Assembly (NCBI GenBank): GCA_003157445.1
Contig: PMJN01000135.1
Span: 1 to 6,792, forward strand
From: Micrococcales bacterium
Lineage (GTDB): Bacteria; Actinomycetota; Actinomycetes; Actinomycetales; Dermatophilaceae
Direction of reading: 5' to 3'
DNA length: 6,792 nucleotides
The position numbers and the translations under genes were made by a program. Shown piece by piece: positions 1-6,407 of this stretch (position 1 is its first letter; the number at the start of each line of letters is the position of its first letter). The notes beneath the pieces are model-generated. The model was not told where the DNA came from. It saw only the letters and a list, made by a program, of their open reading frames with translations, and ran no database searches.

Positions 1-1
1 C

Positions 2-757
2 GGCAGCGACGTCTCCGGAATCTCCACAAGAGCCACACCCAACCCGGACGGCTCGCAGTACGCAGTGACCGGCACCAAGGCCTGGATCTCGCACGCCGGT
101 CATGCCGACTTCTACACCGCGTTCGTGCGCACCGATGACCACCCGAGCAAGGGTCTGTCCTGCTTCGTCATCCCCGCCGCTACCGACGGCATCACGTTCG
201 GCACGCCAGAGCGCAAAATGGGCCTGAACTGCGACACCGTGCGCCAGGTTCACTTCGAGCGCGCCTGGGTCGACTCTGGCCGGATGATCGGAGCACCCGG
301 CCTGGGAATGTCGATCGCCCTTCACGCCCTGGACTCAGGGCGACTGGGAATCGCCGCGGCCGCCACAGGTCTGGCCCAGGCTGCACTGGATCTGGCCACG
401 GCATACTCCAAGGAACGCCAACAGTTCGGCAAGGCCATTAGCGAGTTCCAGGGGCTCTCGTTCCTGCTCGCCGACATGGAGGCTGCCGTGACGTCGGCTC
501 GAGCGACCTACCTGCACGCAGCGCGGCTCAAGGACGCCGGCAGGCCGTTCACCAAACAGGCCGCCGTAGCCAAGCTCGTCTGCACCGACGCCGCCATGCG
601 TGTGACAACCGAGGCGGTCCAGGTCCTGGGTGGCGCGGGTTACACCCGTGACTTCCCCGCCGAGCGTTACATGCGTGAAGCCAAGGTCACCCAGATCTTC
701 GAGGGCACCAACCAGATCCAACGGCTCGTCATCGCCCGTCAGCTGCTCCGCGGCTGA
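2..757 (+). CDS. Acyl-CoA dehydrogenase, C-terminal part (5' end outside window)
   Basis: FAD-dependent enzyme that introduces the alpha,beta double bond into an acyl-CoA and passes electrons to electron-transfer flavoprotein in the cytosol. The frame is open from base 2 and gives 251 residues before TGA. A complete enzyme has about 380-390, so roughly the first third is missing. The fragment starts at the GSD of the usual TEPGAGSD flavin/substrate motif. It continues with [10 protein letters not shown] (24-33), [13 protein letters not shown] (the FAD-dimer-contact region), [20 protein letters not shown], and the C-terminal IFEGTNQIQ. The Glu of that last motif (fragment residue 234) aligns with the catalytic base of short- and medium-chain dehydrogenases. 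The GTG at 65 lies inside the conserved core and is not the start. The HSD10-like gene 22 bases downstream suggests a role in short or branched-chain acyl-CoA oxidation. The exact substrate cannot be read from the sequence. Confidence 0.96.
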   Translation, partial: GSDVSGISTRATPNPDGSQYAVTGTKAWISHAGHADFYTAFVRTDDHPSKGLSCFVIPAATDGITFGTPERKMGLNCDTVRQVHFERAWVDSGRMIGAPGLGMSIALHALDSGRLGIAAAATGLAQAALDLATAYSKERQQFGKAISEFQGLSFLLADMEAAVTSARATYLHAARLKDAGRPFTKQAAVAKLVCTDAAMRVTTEAVQVLGGAGYTRDFPAERYMREAKVTQIFEGTNQIQRLVIARQLLRG

Positions 758-767
758 GCACCCTTCC

Positions 768-773
768 AAGGAG
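768..773 (+). promoter_or_regulatory. Ribosome binding site fixing the SDR start
   Basis: AAGGAG lies six bases before the GTG at 780. It decides the start of the dehydrogenase, because the same frame is open upstream into the preceding gene, with a possible ATG at 630 that has no such site. Confidence 0.8.
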
Positions 774-779
774 AAATCC

Positions 780-1544
780 GTGCAGATCAACGTTTCCACG
801 GTGGCGCTGGTCACCGGCGGCGCCTCCGGCCTCGGCGAGGCGACCACTCGGCGTCTGCACGAAGGCGGCGCCGCCGTCGTCATCATCGACCTGCCCTCCT
901 CTGGCGGCGAGGCACTGGCCAATGAACTGGGCGAGGGGGTCCGATTCTGTGGCGCGGACGTACGTGACCAGGCCCAGGTGCAGGCCGCGATCGCGACGGC
1001 CAAGAACCTTGGGGACCTCAGGATCGTCGTCAACTGCGCCGGTGTGGGCACACCCGGCCGGGTCGTCGGCAGACACGGCCCCATGGACCTCGACTCCTTC
1101 CGGAACGTCATTGACATCAACCTGATCGGGACCTTCAACGTCGTCCGTCTGGCAGCCGCCGCGATGCTGGCGAACGAGCCCGTTGACGGCGACCGCGGAG
1201 TCATCGTGATGACGGCATCCATCGCCGCCTACGACGGCCAGATCGGGCAGGCCGCCTACGCAGCCTCCAAAGGTGGCATCGTCGCCCTCACCCTTTCTGC
1301 AGCCCGCGACCTCGCGGACAAGCTCATCCGAGTGGTGACCGTCGCTCCCGGGACCTTCGCGACGCCGATGCTGGCCGGGCTGGCAGAAGAGGTGACCGCT
1401 GCGCTGGAGGCTCAGGTGCCTCACCCCTCACGGCTGGGTCAGCCCCGGGAGTACGCCTCACTGGTGGCGCACATCATCGACAACGGCATGCTCAACGGTG
1501 AAGTGATCCGACTGGACGGTGCACTGCGGATGCCTCCGCGCTGA
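780..1544 (+). CDS. HSD17B10-type short-chain dehydrogenase (3-hydroxyacyl-CoA / 2-methyl-3-hydroxybutyryl-CoA dehydrogenase-like)
   Basis: NAD-dependent oxidoreductase of the classical SDR family, 254 residues, the usual length. Landmarks: Rossmann glycine motif TGGASGLG (12-19), acidic D37 at the end of beta-2 (favours NAD over NADP), D60 in ADV, NCAG (85-88), N114, catalytic S147, Y160 and K164 in YAASK, and PG at 190-191. From about residue 110 on, the sequence follows human HSD17B10 closely: an [12 protein letters not shown] stretch, NEP plus a short insert before [20 protein letters not shown], and a C-terminal [17 protein letters not shown]17B10 oxidises 2-methyl-3-hydroxybutyryl-CoA (isoleucine pathway) and short 3-hydroxyacyl-CoAs. 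The GTG start is chosen from the AAGGAG six bases upstream and because it places the Rossmann strand at the N-terminus. It lies 22 bases after the acyl-CoA dehydrogenase, probably in the same operon. Family assignment is secure; the physiological substrate is inferred. Confidence 0.95.
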   Translation: MQINVSTVALVTGGASGLGEATTRRLHEGGAAVVIIDLPSSGGEALANELGEGVRFCGADVRDQAQVQAAIATAKNLGDLRIVVNCAGVGTPGRVVGRHGPMDLDSFRNVIDINLIGTFNVVRLAAAAMLANEPVDGDRGVIVMTASIAAYDGQIGQAAYAASKGGIVALTLSAARDLADKLIRVVTVAPGTFATPMLAGLAEEVTAALEAQVPHPSRLGQPREYASLVAHIIDNGMLNGEVIRLDGALRMPPR

Positions 1545-1550
1545 AGCCAG

Positions 1551-1572
1551 GACCGGGGTTTCAACCCGGGTC
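1551..1572 (+). terminator. Probable terminator hairpin after the SDR gene
   Basis: An inverted repeat starts six bases after the SDR stop. The arms are gaccggggtt and aacccgggtc, separated by tc. Nine of ten positions pair, with a single G-G mismatch; sterically the innermost pairs open into a loop. No T-run follows, which is common for actinobacterial terminators. Position and pairing support termination, but it could be only an RNA-stabilising 3' structure. Confidence 0.5.
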
Positions 1573-1608
1573 AGCCACCCGCTTGCTATGTTCAGCGGTC
1601 GATTCTTC

Positions 1609-1637
1609 TAGACCCGCTAATCCACATTTTCTACAAT
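1609..1637 (+). promoter_or_regulatory. Probable sigma-70-type promoter of the small Cys-rich gene
   Basis: TAGACC at 1609-1614 (4 of 6 matches to TTGACA) and TACAAT at 1632-1637 (5 of 6 to TATAAT) are separated by exactly 17 bases. They sit in a conspicuously AT-rich island (about 1601-1653) within otherwise GC-rich DNA. The predicted transcription start is near 1644, giving a leader of about 32 bases before the ATG at 1676. Confidence 0.55.
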
Positions 1638-1675
1638 TATTACTGTACGATTTGTGCGCTCAGGGGGCGACGGCC

Positions 1676-1912
1676 ATGAATGAAGCTGGCTTGGTAGACA
1701 TCTTGGACCCCACCACCAATGAGGTCATCAACCACTGTTTCGGACCGACCGCAGATGGCGGTTGTCCGTTGGCAGGCCGCGACGGCAGCGTGCTCTGCAA
1801 CGGGTGCCGCATTGCGGCACCGACCGCGGGACCGGAGTACTGGGATCTCTGGGTCCCGCCGGCATCACAGCACTGCCCGAGAGCTTGGAACCTGGACGTA
1901 ATCGGCTACTAA
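1676..1912 (+). CDS. Small cysteine-rich protein of unknown function (78 aa)
   Basis: I do not recognise this family. The 78-residue product has no signal peptide or membrane segment and is likely cytosolic. It contains five cysteines, C21, C30, C41, C44 and C67, with spacing C-x8-C-x10-C-x2-C-x22-C. Histidines precede the first and last (HC at 20-21 and 66-67). The CNGC pair at 41-44 is knuckle-like and could bind zinc or an iron-sulfur cluster. The second half is aromatic (YWDLW at 55-59, W71, Y78). The ATG at 1676 is preferred over one at 1583 in the same frame: AGGGGG lies eight bases before it and a plausible promoter fits just upstream, whereas the longer form would begin before that promoter. 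Codons such as ttg, gta and aat make it less GC-biased than its neighbours. It stands alone between two hairpins, so it is probably monocistronic. Coding status is likely but not certain. Confidence 0.6.
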   Translation: MNEAGLVDILDPTTNEVINHCFGPTADGGCPLAGRDGSVLCNGCRIAAPTAGPEYWDLWVPPASQHCPRAWNLDVIGY

Positions 1913-1930
1913 CCCGCCTCCGCCGACATC

Positions 1931-1959
1931 TTGCGGACGTTCGCGCCCCGGCGTAGAAA
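1931..1959 (+). promoter_or_regulatory. Possible promoter for a downstream structured RNA
   Basis: TTGCGG at 1931-1936 and TAGAAA at 1954-1959 are 17 bases apart. The -35 matches consensus at three positions and the -10 at four. This is weak on its own; I list it because a structured region and a strong terminator follow. The predicted start is near 1966. Confidence 0.3.
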
Positions 1960-1965
1960 AGAAGA

Positions 1966-2150
1966 TACCCACCCGGTAACGGGCGGCGGCGACGGACAGT
2001 AAACGAGATCCTCTAACCGACGGCCAACGGCCCGCTGGACTCGCCAGTGGCGGAGCGAGGGGATCCTGCCGCACTGCCCGTTCAGTCTGGGAACGTCACG
2101 CCCATGATAGAGAGACCCCGCCAAGTCATATTTGGCGGGGTCTCTTCATT
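1966..2150 (+). ncRNA. Candidate structured small RNA (or structured 3' UTR), about 185 nt
   Basis: No convincing gene lies between 1913 and 2251, yet the sequence folds into a long imperfect rod. Pairings I can trace by eye are: 1968-1971 with 2088-2091; 1978-1984 (aacgggc) with 2076-2082; 1986-1990 (gcggc) with 2068-2072; 2007-2014 (gatcctct) with 2058-2065, including one G-U pair; and a terminal hairpin 2032-2038 with 2044-2050 around a five-base loop. Between the second and third inner helices is a strongly asymmetric bubble: sixteen unpaired bases on the 5' side (1991-2006) and two on the 3' side. A 14-bp terminator closes the unit. Size, rod shape and bubble recall 6S-type RNAs, but I see no diagnostic sequence and do not claim that identity. 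The alternative is a processed or structured 3' UTR of the small Cys-rich gene. Confidence 0.35.
2111..2145 (+). terminator. Strong intrinsic terminator hairpin
   Basis: Arms agagaccccgccaa (2111-2124) and ttggcggggtctct (2132-2145) are perfectly complementary over 14 bp around a seven-base loop. The plus strand then continues TCATTAT, moderately T-rich; the minus strand continues CTATCATGGG, which is poorer. It therefore mainly terminates plus-strand transcription (the Cys-rich gene and/or the candidate RNA). It may also stop readthrough from the convergent GH15 gene, whose stop is about 107 bases away. Confidence 0.8.
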
Positions 2151-2251
2151 ATCGCGCCCCCGAATCGCCGATCAGGTGAAGGACACACGCGCACGGCGGT
2201 CGACGCCAGGAGCTGCACGTCTATGACTTCTGCCCGGTTGTTGCCTGTGAG

Positions 2252-4072
2252 CTATCGGCCCTTCACTCTTCGACCTCGGCGCAGCGCACGGATGGGAGCG
2301 TTGCTGGGATGCGACTCGTCCTGCTGCAGCTGTATGGCGCTCCTGATGAGGGCAAAATGGCTGAAGGCCTGGGGCGTGTTACCCAGCTGCCTCTTTGCTC
2401 GGGGGTCCCATTGCTCGCTCAGGAGCCCGACGTCGTTGCGCAGGCTCAGGAGCCTCTCGAACAAGGTGACGGCCTCGTCCCGTCGCCCGGCACCATGCAG
2501 GGCGTTCACGAGCCAGAAGGAACACGCGAGGAAGACGCCTTCACCACCCGGCATCCCGTCATCGCTGCCCTGCGACTGGTACCGCAGCACGAAGCCATCC
2601 TGGGTGAGGTCTCGCTGGATGGCTTCGATAGTGCCGATGACGCGATCGTCGTCGGGCGGCAGGAAACCGACTCTTGGGATCAGCAACAAGCTCGCGTCAA
2701 GGGCGGTGCCGCCATAGGACTGAACGAAGCTGTTCATCTCGGTGTTGAACCCGTGGGTCATCACCTCCGCGTGGATCGTTGCGGCCAGAGCGGCCCAACG
2801 GTCGGCGGGGCCGGGGAGCCCGGAGGCACGCACTCCAGCGACCATCCGGTCGGCTGCCACCCAGGCCATCACCTTCGAGTGGGTAAAGTGCCGCCGCTGT
2901 CCTCGCATTTCCCACAACCCGTTATCCGGCTGGTCCCAGGCCCCTTCGAGGTGCTCCATGAGAGCGATCTGTAAGTCCCAGGAGTCGTCGGTTGCCCTCA
3001 GGACGGCATTGCGAGTGAGCGAGAGACCGTCCAGGACCTCGCCCCAGACGTCGAGCTGGAGCTGGCCGGCGGCGGCGTTGCCGGTTCGCACAGGTGAGGA
3101 GCCCTCATAGCCTGCCAGCCAGGGCAGCTCGGTTTCGGGCAAACGACGTTTGCCCGTGATCCCATACATGATCTGTAGTTCTGCCGGGTCTCCGGCCACG
3201 GCACGCAGCAGCCATTCCCGCCAGGCCGCGGCCTCGTCCGTGTACCCGACGGCCAGCAGTGACTGCAGCGTCAGGGTCGCGTCCCGGAGCCAGCAAAACC
3301 GGTAGTCCCAGTTCCGTGGGCCGCCGATCTGCTCGGGCAAGGAGGTCGTCGCCGCGGCGACAATGCCGCCGGTGGGTGCGTACGTCAAGGCCTTCAAGGT
3401 GATCAGCGAGCGTTGGATCGCGTCCTTGTACGGACCTGCGGCCTGGCTCCGCCCGGACCATTCGGTCCAGAACTCGTCGGTGTCGTGCAGCGCAGTTTCG
3501 GGGTTGACGGCCCTGGGGCGCGGCAGGTGGCTGGGCGTCCATGTCAGCACGAAGGGCATCCGGTCCCCTGCGCGTACCGTGAAGTCGCTGACGGTGTGCA
3601 TGTCTTCGCCGCGCACGGGGGCCCGAGTGGCCAGGTAGGCCGCGTCCGGACCGGCCACAGCCCGGATTCCTTGTTTGTCCCGGCGCACCCACGGCACGAC
3701 CTGGCCGTAGTCGAACCGCAGAGCCAACTCACCATGCATACGTACGGACCCGCGCAGTCCTTCGACGATCCGGACGATGTCCACAACCTCATCGCGCGGG
3801 GGCATGAAGTCCGTGACACGGACGCGCCCTTCCGCTGTTTCCCACTCTGTCTCGAGAATCAGGGTCCCAGGCCGGTAACGCCGCGTCGTGCAGGCTCCTC
3901 CCGAGGCTGGGGCGAGCAGCCAACGACCAGCCTCGGGTGAGTCGAGCAGGGCAGCAAAGCACGCAGGGGAGTCAAAGTGCGGCAGGCACAGCCAGTCAAT
4001 GGAGCCATCGGTGCCGATCAGGGCAGCGGTATGCAGGTCCCCGACAATGGCATAGTCCTCGATCTTGGCCAT
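2252..4072 (-). CDS. Glycoside hydrolase family 15 protein (glucoamylase/trehalase-like)
   Basis: Cytosolic (alpha/alpha)6-barrel glucosidase of 606 residues, full length for bacterial GH15. There is no signal peptide. The N-terminus MAKIEDYAIVGD, then GTDGSIDWLCLPHFDSPACF, is the standard start of the family and supports the ATG at 4072. Domains: an N-terminal beta-sandwich (about 1-210) followed by the catalytic helical barrel (about 215-580). Conserved blocks include NWDYRFCWLRD (254-264), GNAAAGQLQLDVWGE (331-345), NGLWEMRG (384-391) with E388 as probable general acid, EGVFLACSFWLVNAL (511-525), and LSEQWDP (551-557) with E553 as probable general base. GH15 members cut terminal alpha-glucosides; the mycobacterial relative is a phosphate-dependent trehalase. 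With otsA starting 2.4 kb away, trehalose is the best guess for substrate, but starch- or glycogen-derived glucans cannot be excluded. The Shine-Dalgarno is weak (GAAGAGA, about ten bases upstream). The C-terminal 20 residues are basic and probably disordered. Confidence 0.94.
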   Translation of the reverse strand: MAKIEDYAIVGDLHTAALIGTDGSIDWLCLPHFDSPACFAALLDSPEAGRWLLAPASGGACTTRRYRPGTLILETEWETAEGRVRVTDFMPPRDEVVDIVRIVEGLRGSVRMHGELALRFDYGQVVPWVRRDKQGIRAVAGPDAAYLATRAPVRGEDMHTVSDFTVRAGDRMPFVLTWTPSHLPRPRAVNPETALHDTDEFWTEWSGRSQAAGPYKDAIQRSLITLKALTYAPTGGIVAAATTSLPEQIGGPRNWDYRFCWLRDATLTLQSLLAVGYTDEAAAWREWLLRAVAGDPAELQIMYGITGKRRLPETELPWLAGYEGSSPVRTGNAAAGQLQLDVWGEVLDGLSLTRNAVLRATDDSWDLQIALMEHLEGAWDQPDNGLWEMRGQRRHFTHSKVMAWVAADRMVAGVRASGLPGPADRWAALAATIHAEVMTHGFNTEMNSFVQSYGGTALDASLLLIPRVGFLPPDDDRVIGTIEAIQRDLTQDGFVLRYQSQGSDDGMPGGEGVFLACSFWLVNALHGAGRRDEAVTLFERLLSLRNDVGLLSEQWDPRAKRQLGNTPQAFSHFALIRSAIQLQQDESHPSNAPIRALRRGRRVKGR

Positions 4073-4127
4073 CTCTACCGTCTCTTCACTTCGCTGACGG
4101 GCCGGACTACGGCCGTCTTGATCTTCG

Positions 4128-4199
4128 AGCCGGAGGCGGGAATCGAACCCGCAATCTACCGCTTACAAGGCGGTTGCTTTGCCATTAAGCCACTCCGGC
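4128..4199 (-). tRNA. tRNA-Thr (anticodon UGU)
   Basis: Complete cloverleaf of 72 nt on the minus strand. The acceptor stem GCCGGAG/CTCCGGC is 7 bp and perfect, with discriminator T. The D-arm is GCTT/AAGC with GG in the loop. The anticodon stem is ACCGC/GCGGT around loop CTTGTAA, giving anticodon TGT, which reads ACA threonine codons. The variable loop is AGATT. The T-arm is GCGGG/CCCGC around TTCGATT. CCA is not encoded. It lies 55 bases upstream of the GH15 start and 73 bases after the kinase stop, on the same strand. A short inverted repeat between tRNA and GH15 (4096-4117, gacgggcc / ggccgtc, with one bulge) could end the tRNA transcript. Confidence 0.96.
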
Positions 4200-4210
4200 T
4201 TGCTCAGGAA

Positions 4211-4239
4211 AGGATAGGGGTGCGGCGAGAAAGCACATG
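4211..4239 (-). promoter_or_regulatory. Possible tRNA-Thr promoter
   Basis: On the minus strand TATCCT (complement of 4211-4216) resembles a -10 box and lies 11 bases before the mature 5' end of the tRNA, so the primary transcript would start a few bases upstream of it. The -35 at 17 bases (CATGTG, complement of 4234-4239) is poor. This is inferred mainly from position. Confidence 0.3.
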
Positions 4240-4272
4240 GGGCGGCCCTCCCGCACGGCACGGGTGAGCGCG

Positions 4273-5913
4273 TCACCAGAAAGAACGCGAGAAAGCCTGG
4301 AAGTGCACCACAGACCAGGGCCACCAGTCCGGTTGTCCGTTTCGCACCCAGGCCCAGGCCCCGAGCCCCACCCCTAACAAGATGAAAGTTGCCACCACGA
4401 AGTCAGTAGCCGCTTTGCCAGGGGCCATGGCGCGCAGCAGACTGCGGGAGCCGCGCTGCAGGCTTACGCCGCCGGGCCCCCACCAGCACATCAGCAGACC
4501 TAGGAGGCCGGCTCCGACCAGCGGTAGGGACCGATCCGGCTGAGGGACACCACCGGTTGCGGCCGCGGACGCCAGCGCAAGGACGAAGGCCGCACCGACT
4601 GTGACAACCGCAGGAATGAACAGGTTGAGCAGCGTTGTTCCAACAGCGAGGACTGCGTGCCACGGGCTGGCCGCGATCGCCAGCGGGATGTCGCTGCGCC
4701 GCAGTCCGCGATCGTGGCGTCGCATCACCAGCGAGGTGATCGAACGGTCCGCGAAGCGGGCCAGCAAAGCCCACAGGAAGACCAGTCCGACTGCGGCCAT
4801 GGGCCAGATCGTCGCGACACCGAGCACCCCCACCAGCAGCGCTAGCACCGTCCCGAGGCGAGAGCCCCCTACGATGCGGGGACTAGGTTGAATGGGCCCA
4901 TCCTGCCGGGCCGCCCCCGGGGCCAGCTTTCTCGCCGGACCGAACATGTCGTCCCGAAGCCGGTCCTGCCCCTGGACACCGCCAAGCGTCTGCTCCAAGG
5001 TCGGCACGGAGGACATCGCGGGGAACTCCCAGGTAGGCGAGAGGCCGGCCACCGGAATCGCGAGCGTCTCAGGCGCGCCCACGGCATAGCCGTCTAGCGC
5101 CCTGACAACCTCTTCGGCCGATGGCCGCTGGGCGGGAATCGGCGACAGTGCCGCCTTCAACAGCGGTACAAGTCTTTGGTCCACGCCCGACAGGTCCGCC
5201 TGTCCGCGCCGCACCTTGTCCAGGACCACGTCCATCGGCCCCCGCCCAAACGGCGGCACACCGGATGCGGCAAACGCGAGTGTGGCAGCCCATCCCCACC
5301 AGTCCGTCGCCTCGGTGACCGGCGCACCTTCGACGACCTCAGGAGACAGGTAGCCCGGCGTCCCCATCACCAACCCGGTCATCGTCAACCGGATGTCGTC
5401 GGCGACGTGCGCGATCCCGAAGTCGATAATGACCGGATCGCCATCAAGGAGTATGACATTGGCGGGCTTGAGGTCTCGGTGGATGACTCCCGCGCCATGG
5501 ATGGCATTGAGCGCATCCAAAAGCCCGCGCCCCAGCCGCAGCAAGGCGTCGCCCTGCAGTGGTCCGCTTTTGGATACGACCACATCCAAAGCAGGACCAG
5601 GGATGTACCTGGTCACGATGTAGGGCCGAGGCCCTTCGGTGTCGGCGTCCAGAACAGCTGCCACCCGAGGGTCCCGCACCAAGGTAAGAGTCTCGACCTC
5701 GCGCCTCAGCCGGTCGCGAGCCTCACTGTCGTGGGCGATGTGCTCACGCAGGACCTTGATGGCCACCGCTCGCCCGCTCGGGTCGAGCGCAAGGTGCACG
5801 ACGCCCATGCCACCCTCGCCAAGTGGCTGGATGAGTCGATAGGGACCGATTCGCTGCCCAGGACCCAGCACTATTGAGCCTGCCTCATCTTCACGCTTCA
5901 AACCCGCCGTCAT
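4273..5913 (-). CDS. Hanks-type Ser/Thr protein kinase with multi-pass membrane C-terminus
   Basis: 546 residues. The N-terminal kinase domain (about 25-275) is complete and looks active: glycine loop LGEGGMGVV (31-39), K53 in VAIK, probable helix-C E72, catalytic HRDLKPAN (145-152, D147, K149, N152), Mg-binding DFG (164-166), activation segment with T178 and T185 in MGTPGYLSPE, D204 in the F-helix, and R263. A Pro/Gly-rich linker (about 277-350) follows. Then come some five or six hydrophobic segments (about 354-370, 372-386, 419-450 possibly two, 463-479, 504-522). This differs from PknB-like kinases with one membrane helix and extracellular PASTA repeats; here the sensor, if any, would be the membrane domain itself. 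The kinase faces the cytosol and probably autophosphorylates on the activation loop. There is no good Shine-Dalgarno; a TANNNT box seven bases before the ATG suggests leaderless expression. It lies 59 bases downstream of the CBS-domain gene on the same strand. Substrates are unknown. Confidence 0.93.
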   Translation of the reverse strand: MTAGLKREDEAGSIVLGPGQRIGPYRLIQPLGEGGMGVVHLALDPSGRAVAIKVLREHIAHDSEARDRLRREVETLTLVRDPRVAAVLDADTEGPRPYIVTRYIPGPALDVVVSKSGPLQGDALLRLGRGLLDALNAIHGAGVIHRDLKPANVILLDGDPVIIDFGIAHVADDIRLTMTGLVMGTPGYLSPEVVEGAPVTEATDWWGWAATLAFAASGVPPFGRGPMDVVLDKVRRGQADLSGVDQRLVPLLKAALSPIPAQRPSAEEVVRALDGYAVGAPETLAIPVAGLSPTWEFPAMSSVPTLEQTLGGVQGQDRLRDDMFGPARKLAPGAARQDGPIQPSPRIVGGSRLGTVLALLVGVLGVATIWPMAAVGLVFLWALLARFADRSITSLVMRRHDRGLRRSDIPLAIAASPWHAVLAVGTTLLNLFIPAVVTVGAAFVLALASAAATGGVPQPDRSLPLVGAGLLGLLMCWWGPGGVSLQRGSRSLLRAMAPGKAATDFVVATFILLGVGLGAWAWVRNGQPDWWPWSVVHFQAFSRSFW

Positions 5914-5920
5914 ACCCCCA

Positions 5921-5926
5921 ACGCTA
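5921..5926 (-). promoter_or_regulatory. -10 box consistent with leaderless kinase mRNA
   Basis: Minus-strand TAGCGT ends seven bases before the kinase ATG (TGGGGGT between), the spacing at which transcription would start at or next to the A of ATG. An AT-rich patch (TTAAAAATC, complement of 5938-5946) lies upstream near the -35 zone but is no good -35 match. Proposed because no spaced Shine-Dalgarno is present. Confidence 0.4.
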
Positions 5927-5972
5927 GGCGGTAGAAGTGATTTTTAAGCGGAGGCGAGCCCAGCGCGATGCC

Positions 5973-6401
5973 TTACTGCTGGATGTAGCCAACCAGATGG
6001 TCACGTTCTGTCTGCAACTCGTCGATACGCCCCTTGACGATGTCGCCGATGCTGACGATGCCCACCACCTTGCCGTCCACGACGACCGGGATGTGGCGGA
6101 CGCGATGCTCTGTCATCACCCGGGCCAGATCCTCGATGCCGTCCTGGGGGGTACAGGTCTGCACATCTTTGGTCATGATCATGGCAACAGTCTTGTCCAG
6201 CACTCCAACGCCGTCGGTGTGAAGGTGGCGCACCACATCACGCTCGCTGACGATGCCTGTGACGGTTAAGCCATCGTCACTGACCACGACCGCACCGATA
6301 CGGTGCTTCTCAAGGATCTCCAGGAGCTCCAGGACCGTGGCGTCGGAGCGGATGGTCACCACCCCGTCGCCTTTTCGGCGAATTATGTCTGAGATGCGCA
6401 T
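5973..6401 (-). CDS. Two-CBS-domain protein (putative adenine-nucleotide sensor)
   Basis: 142-residue soluble protein made almost entirely of a CBS pair (Bateman module). CBS1 spans about residues 5-62 and ends in GIVSERDVVR (49-58, D55). CBS2 spans about 73-126 and ends in GIVSIGDIVK (114-123, D120). The Asp in each Gly-hydrophobic-hydrophobic-Ser-x-x-Asp motif typically binds the ribose of AMP, ADP, ATP or a related nucleotide. The tail after 124 (RIDELQTERDHLVGYIQ) is a short amphipathic helix. There is no catalytic or DNA-binding domain, so it probably acts through partners. The ATG gives the standard family N-terminus (MRISDIIRRKGD). No Shine-Dalgarno is visible; a TANNNT box lies six bases upstream. 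It is followed after 59 bases by the membrane kinase and is divergent from otsA, which makes an energy- or stress-sensing role plausible but unproven. Confidence 0.92.
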   Translation of the reverse strand: MRISDIIRRKGDGVVTIRSDATVLELLEILEKHRIGAVVVSDDGLTVTGIVSERDVVRHLHTDGVGVLDKTVAMIMTKDVQTCTPQDGIEDLARVMTEHRVRHIPVVVDGKVVGIVSIGDIVKGRIDELQTERDHLVGYIQQ

Positions 6402-6407
6402 GGCTTG

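Noticed and set aside
630..779. Upstream extension of the SDR reading frame to an ATG at 630
   Set aside because: It would overlap the 3' end of the acyl-CoA dehydrogenase by about 130 bases, has no ribosome binding site, and adds a Ser/Pro-rich stretch absent from the family.
335..1222. Long open frame on the minus strand (295 codons)
   Set aside because: It lies antisense to the acyl-CoA dehydrogenase and SDR genes, its translation is low-complexity (Ser/Arg/Pro) with no family motif, and the sense genes are unambiguous.
729..1424. Minus-strand open frame (231 codons) over the SDR gene
   Set aside because: The Gly/Asp/Val-rich translation is typical of antisense frames in GC-rich genes; no start signal or known domain.
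1583..1675. Longer N-terminus for the small Cys-rich protein from an ATG at 1583
   Set aside because: The start would lie upstream of the apparent promoter, and the added residues lack the composition of the rest; ATG 1676 has AGGGGG at good spacing.
2309..2974. Plus-strand open frame (221 codons) over the GH15 gene
   Set aside because: Antisense shadow of a fully recognisable GH15 enzyme; no motif.
3105..3692. Minus-strand open frame (195 codons) inside the GH15 gene in another frame
   Set aside because: The Arg/Gly/Pro-rich out-of-frame translation lies entirely within the GH15 catalytic domain.
4128..4199. tRNA gene as a possible integration site for a mobile element
   Set aside because: No integrase gene, duplicated tRNA 3' fragment or compositional break is visible on either side in this window.
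5176..5877. Plus-strand open frame (233 codons) over the kinase gene
   Set aside because: Antisense to the kinase domain, whose HRD, DFG and glycine-loop motifs are intact; no recognisable family.
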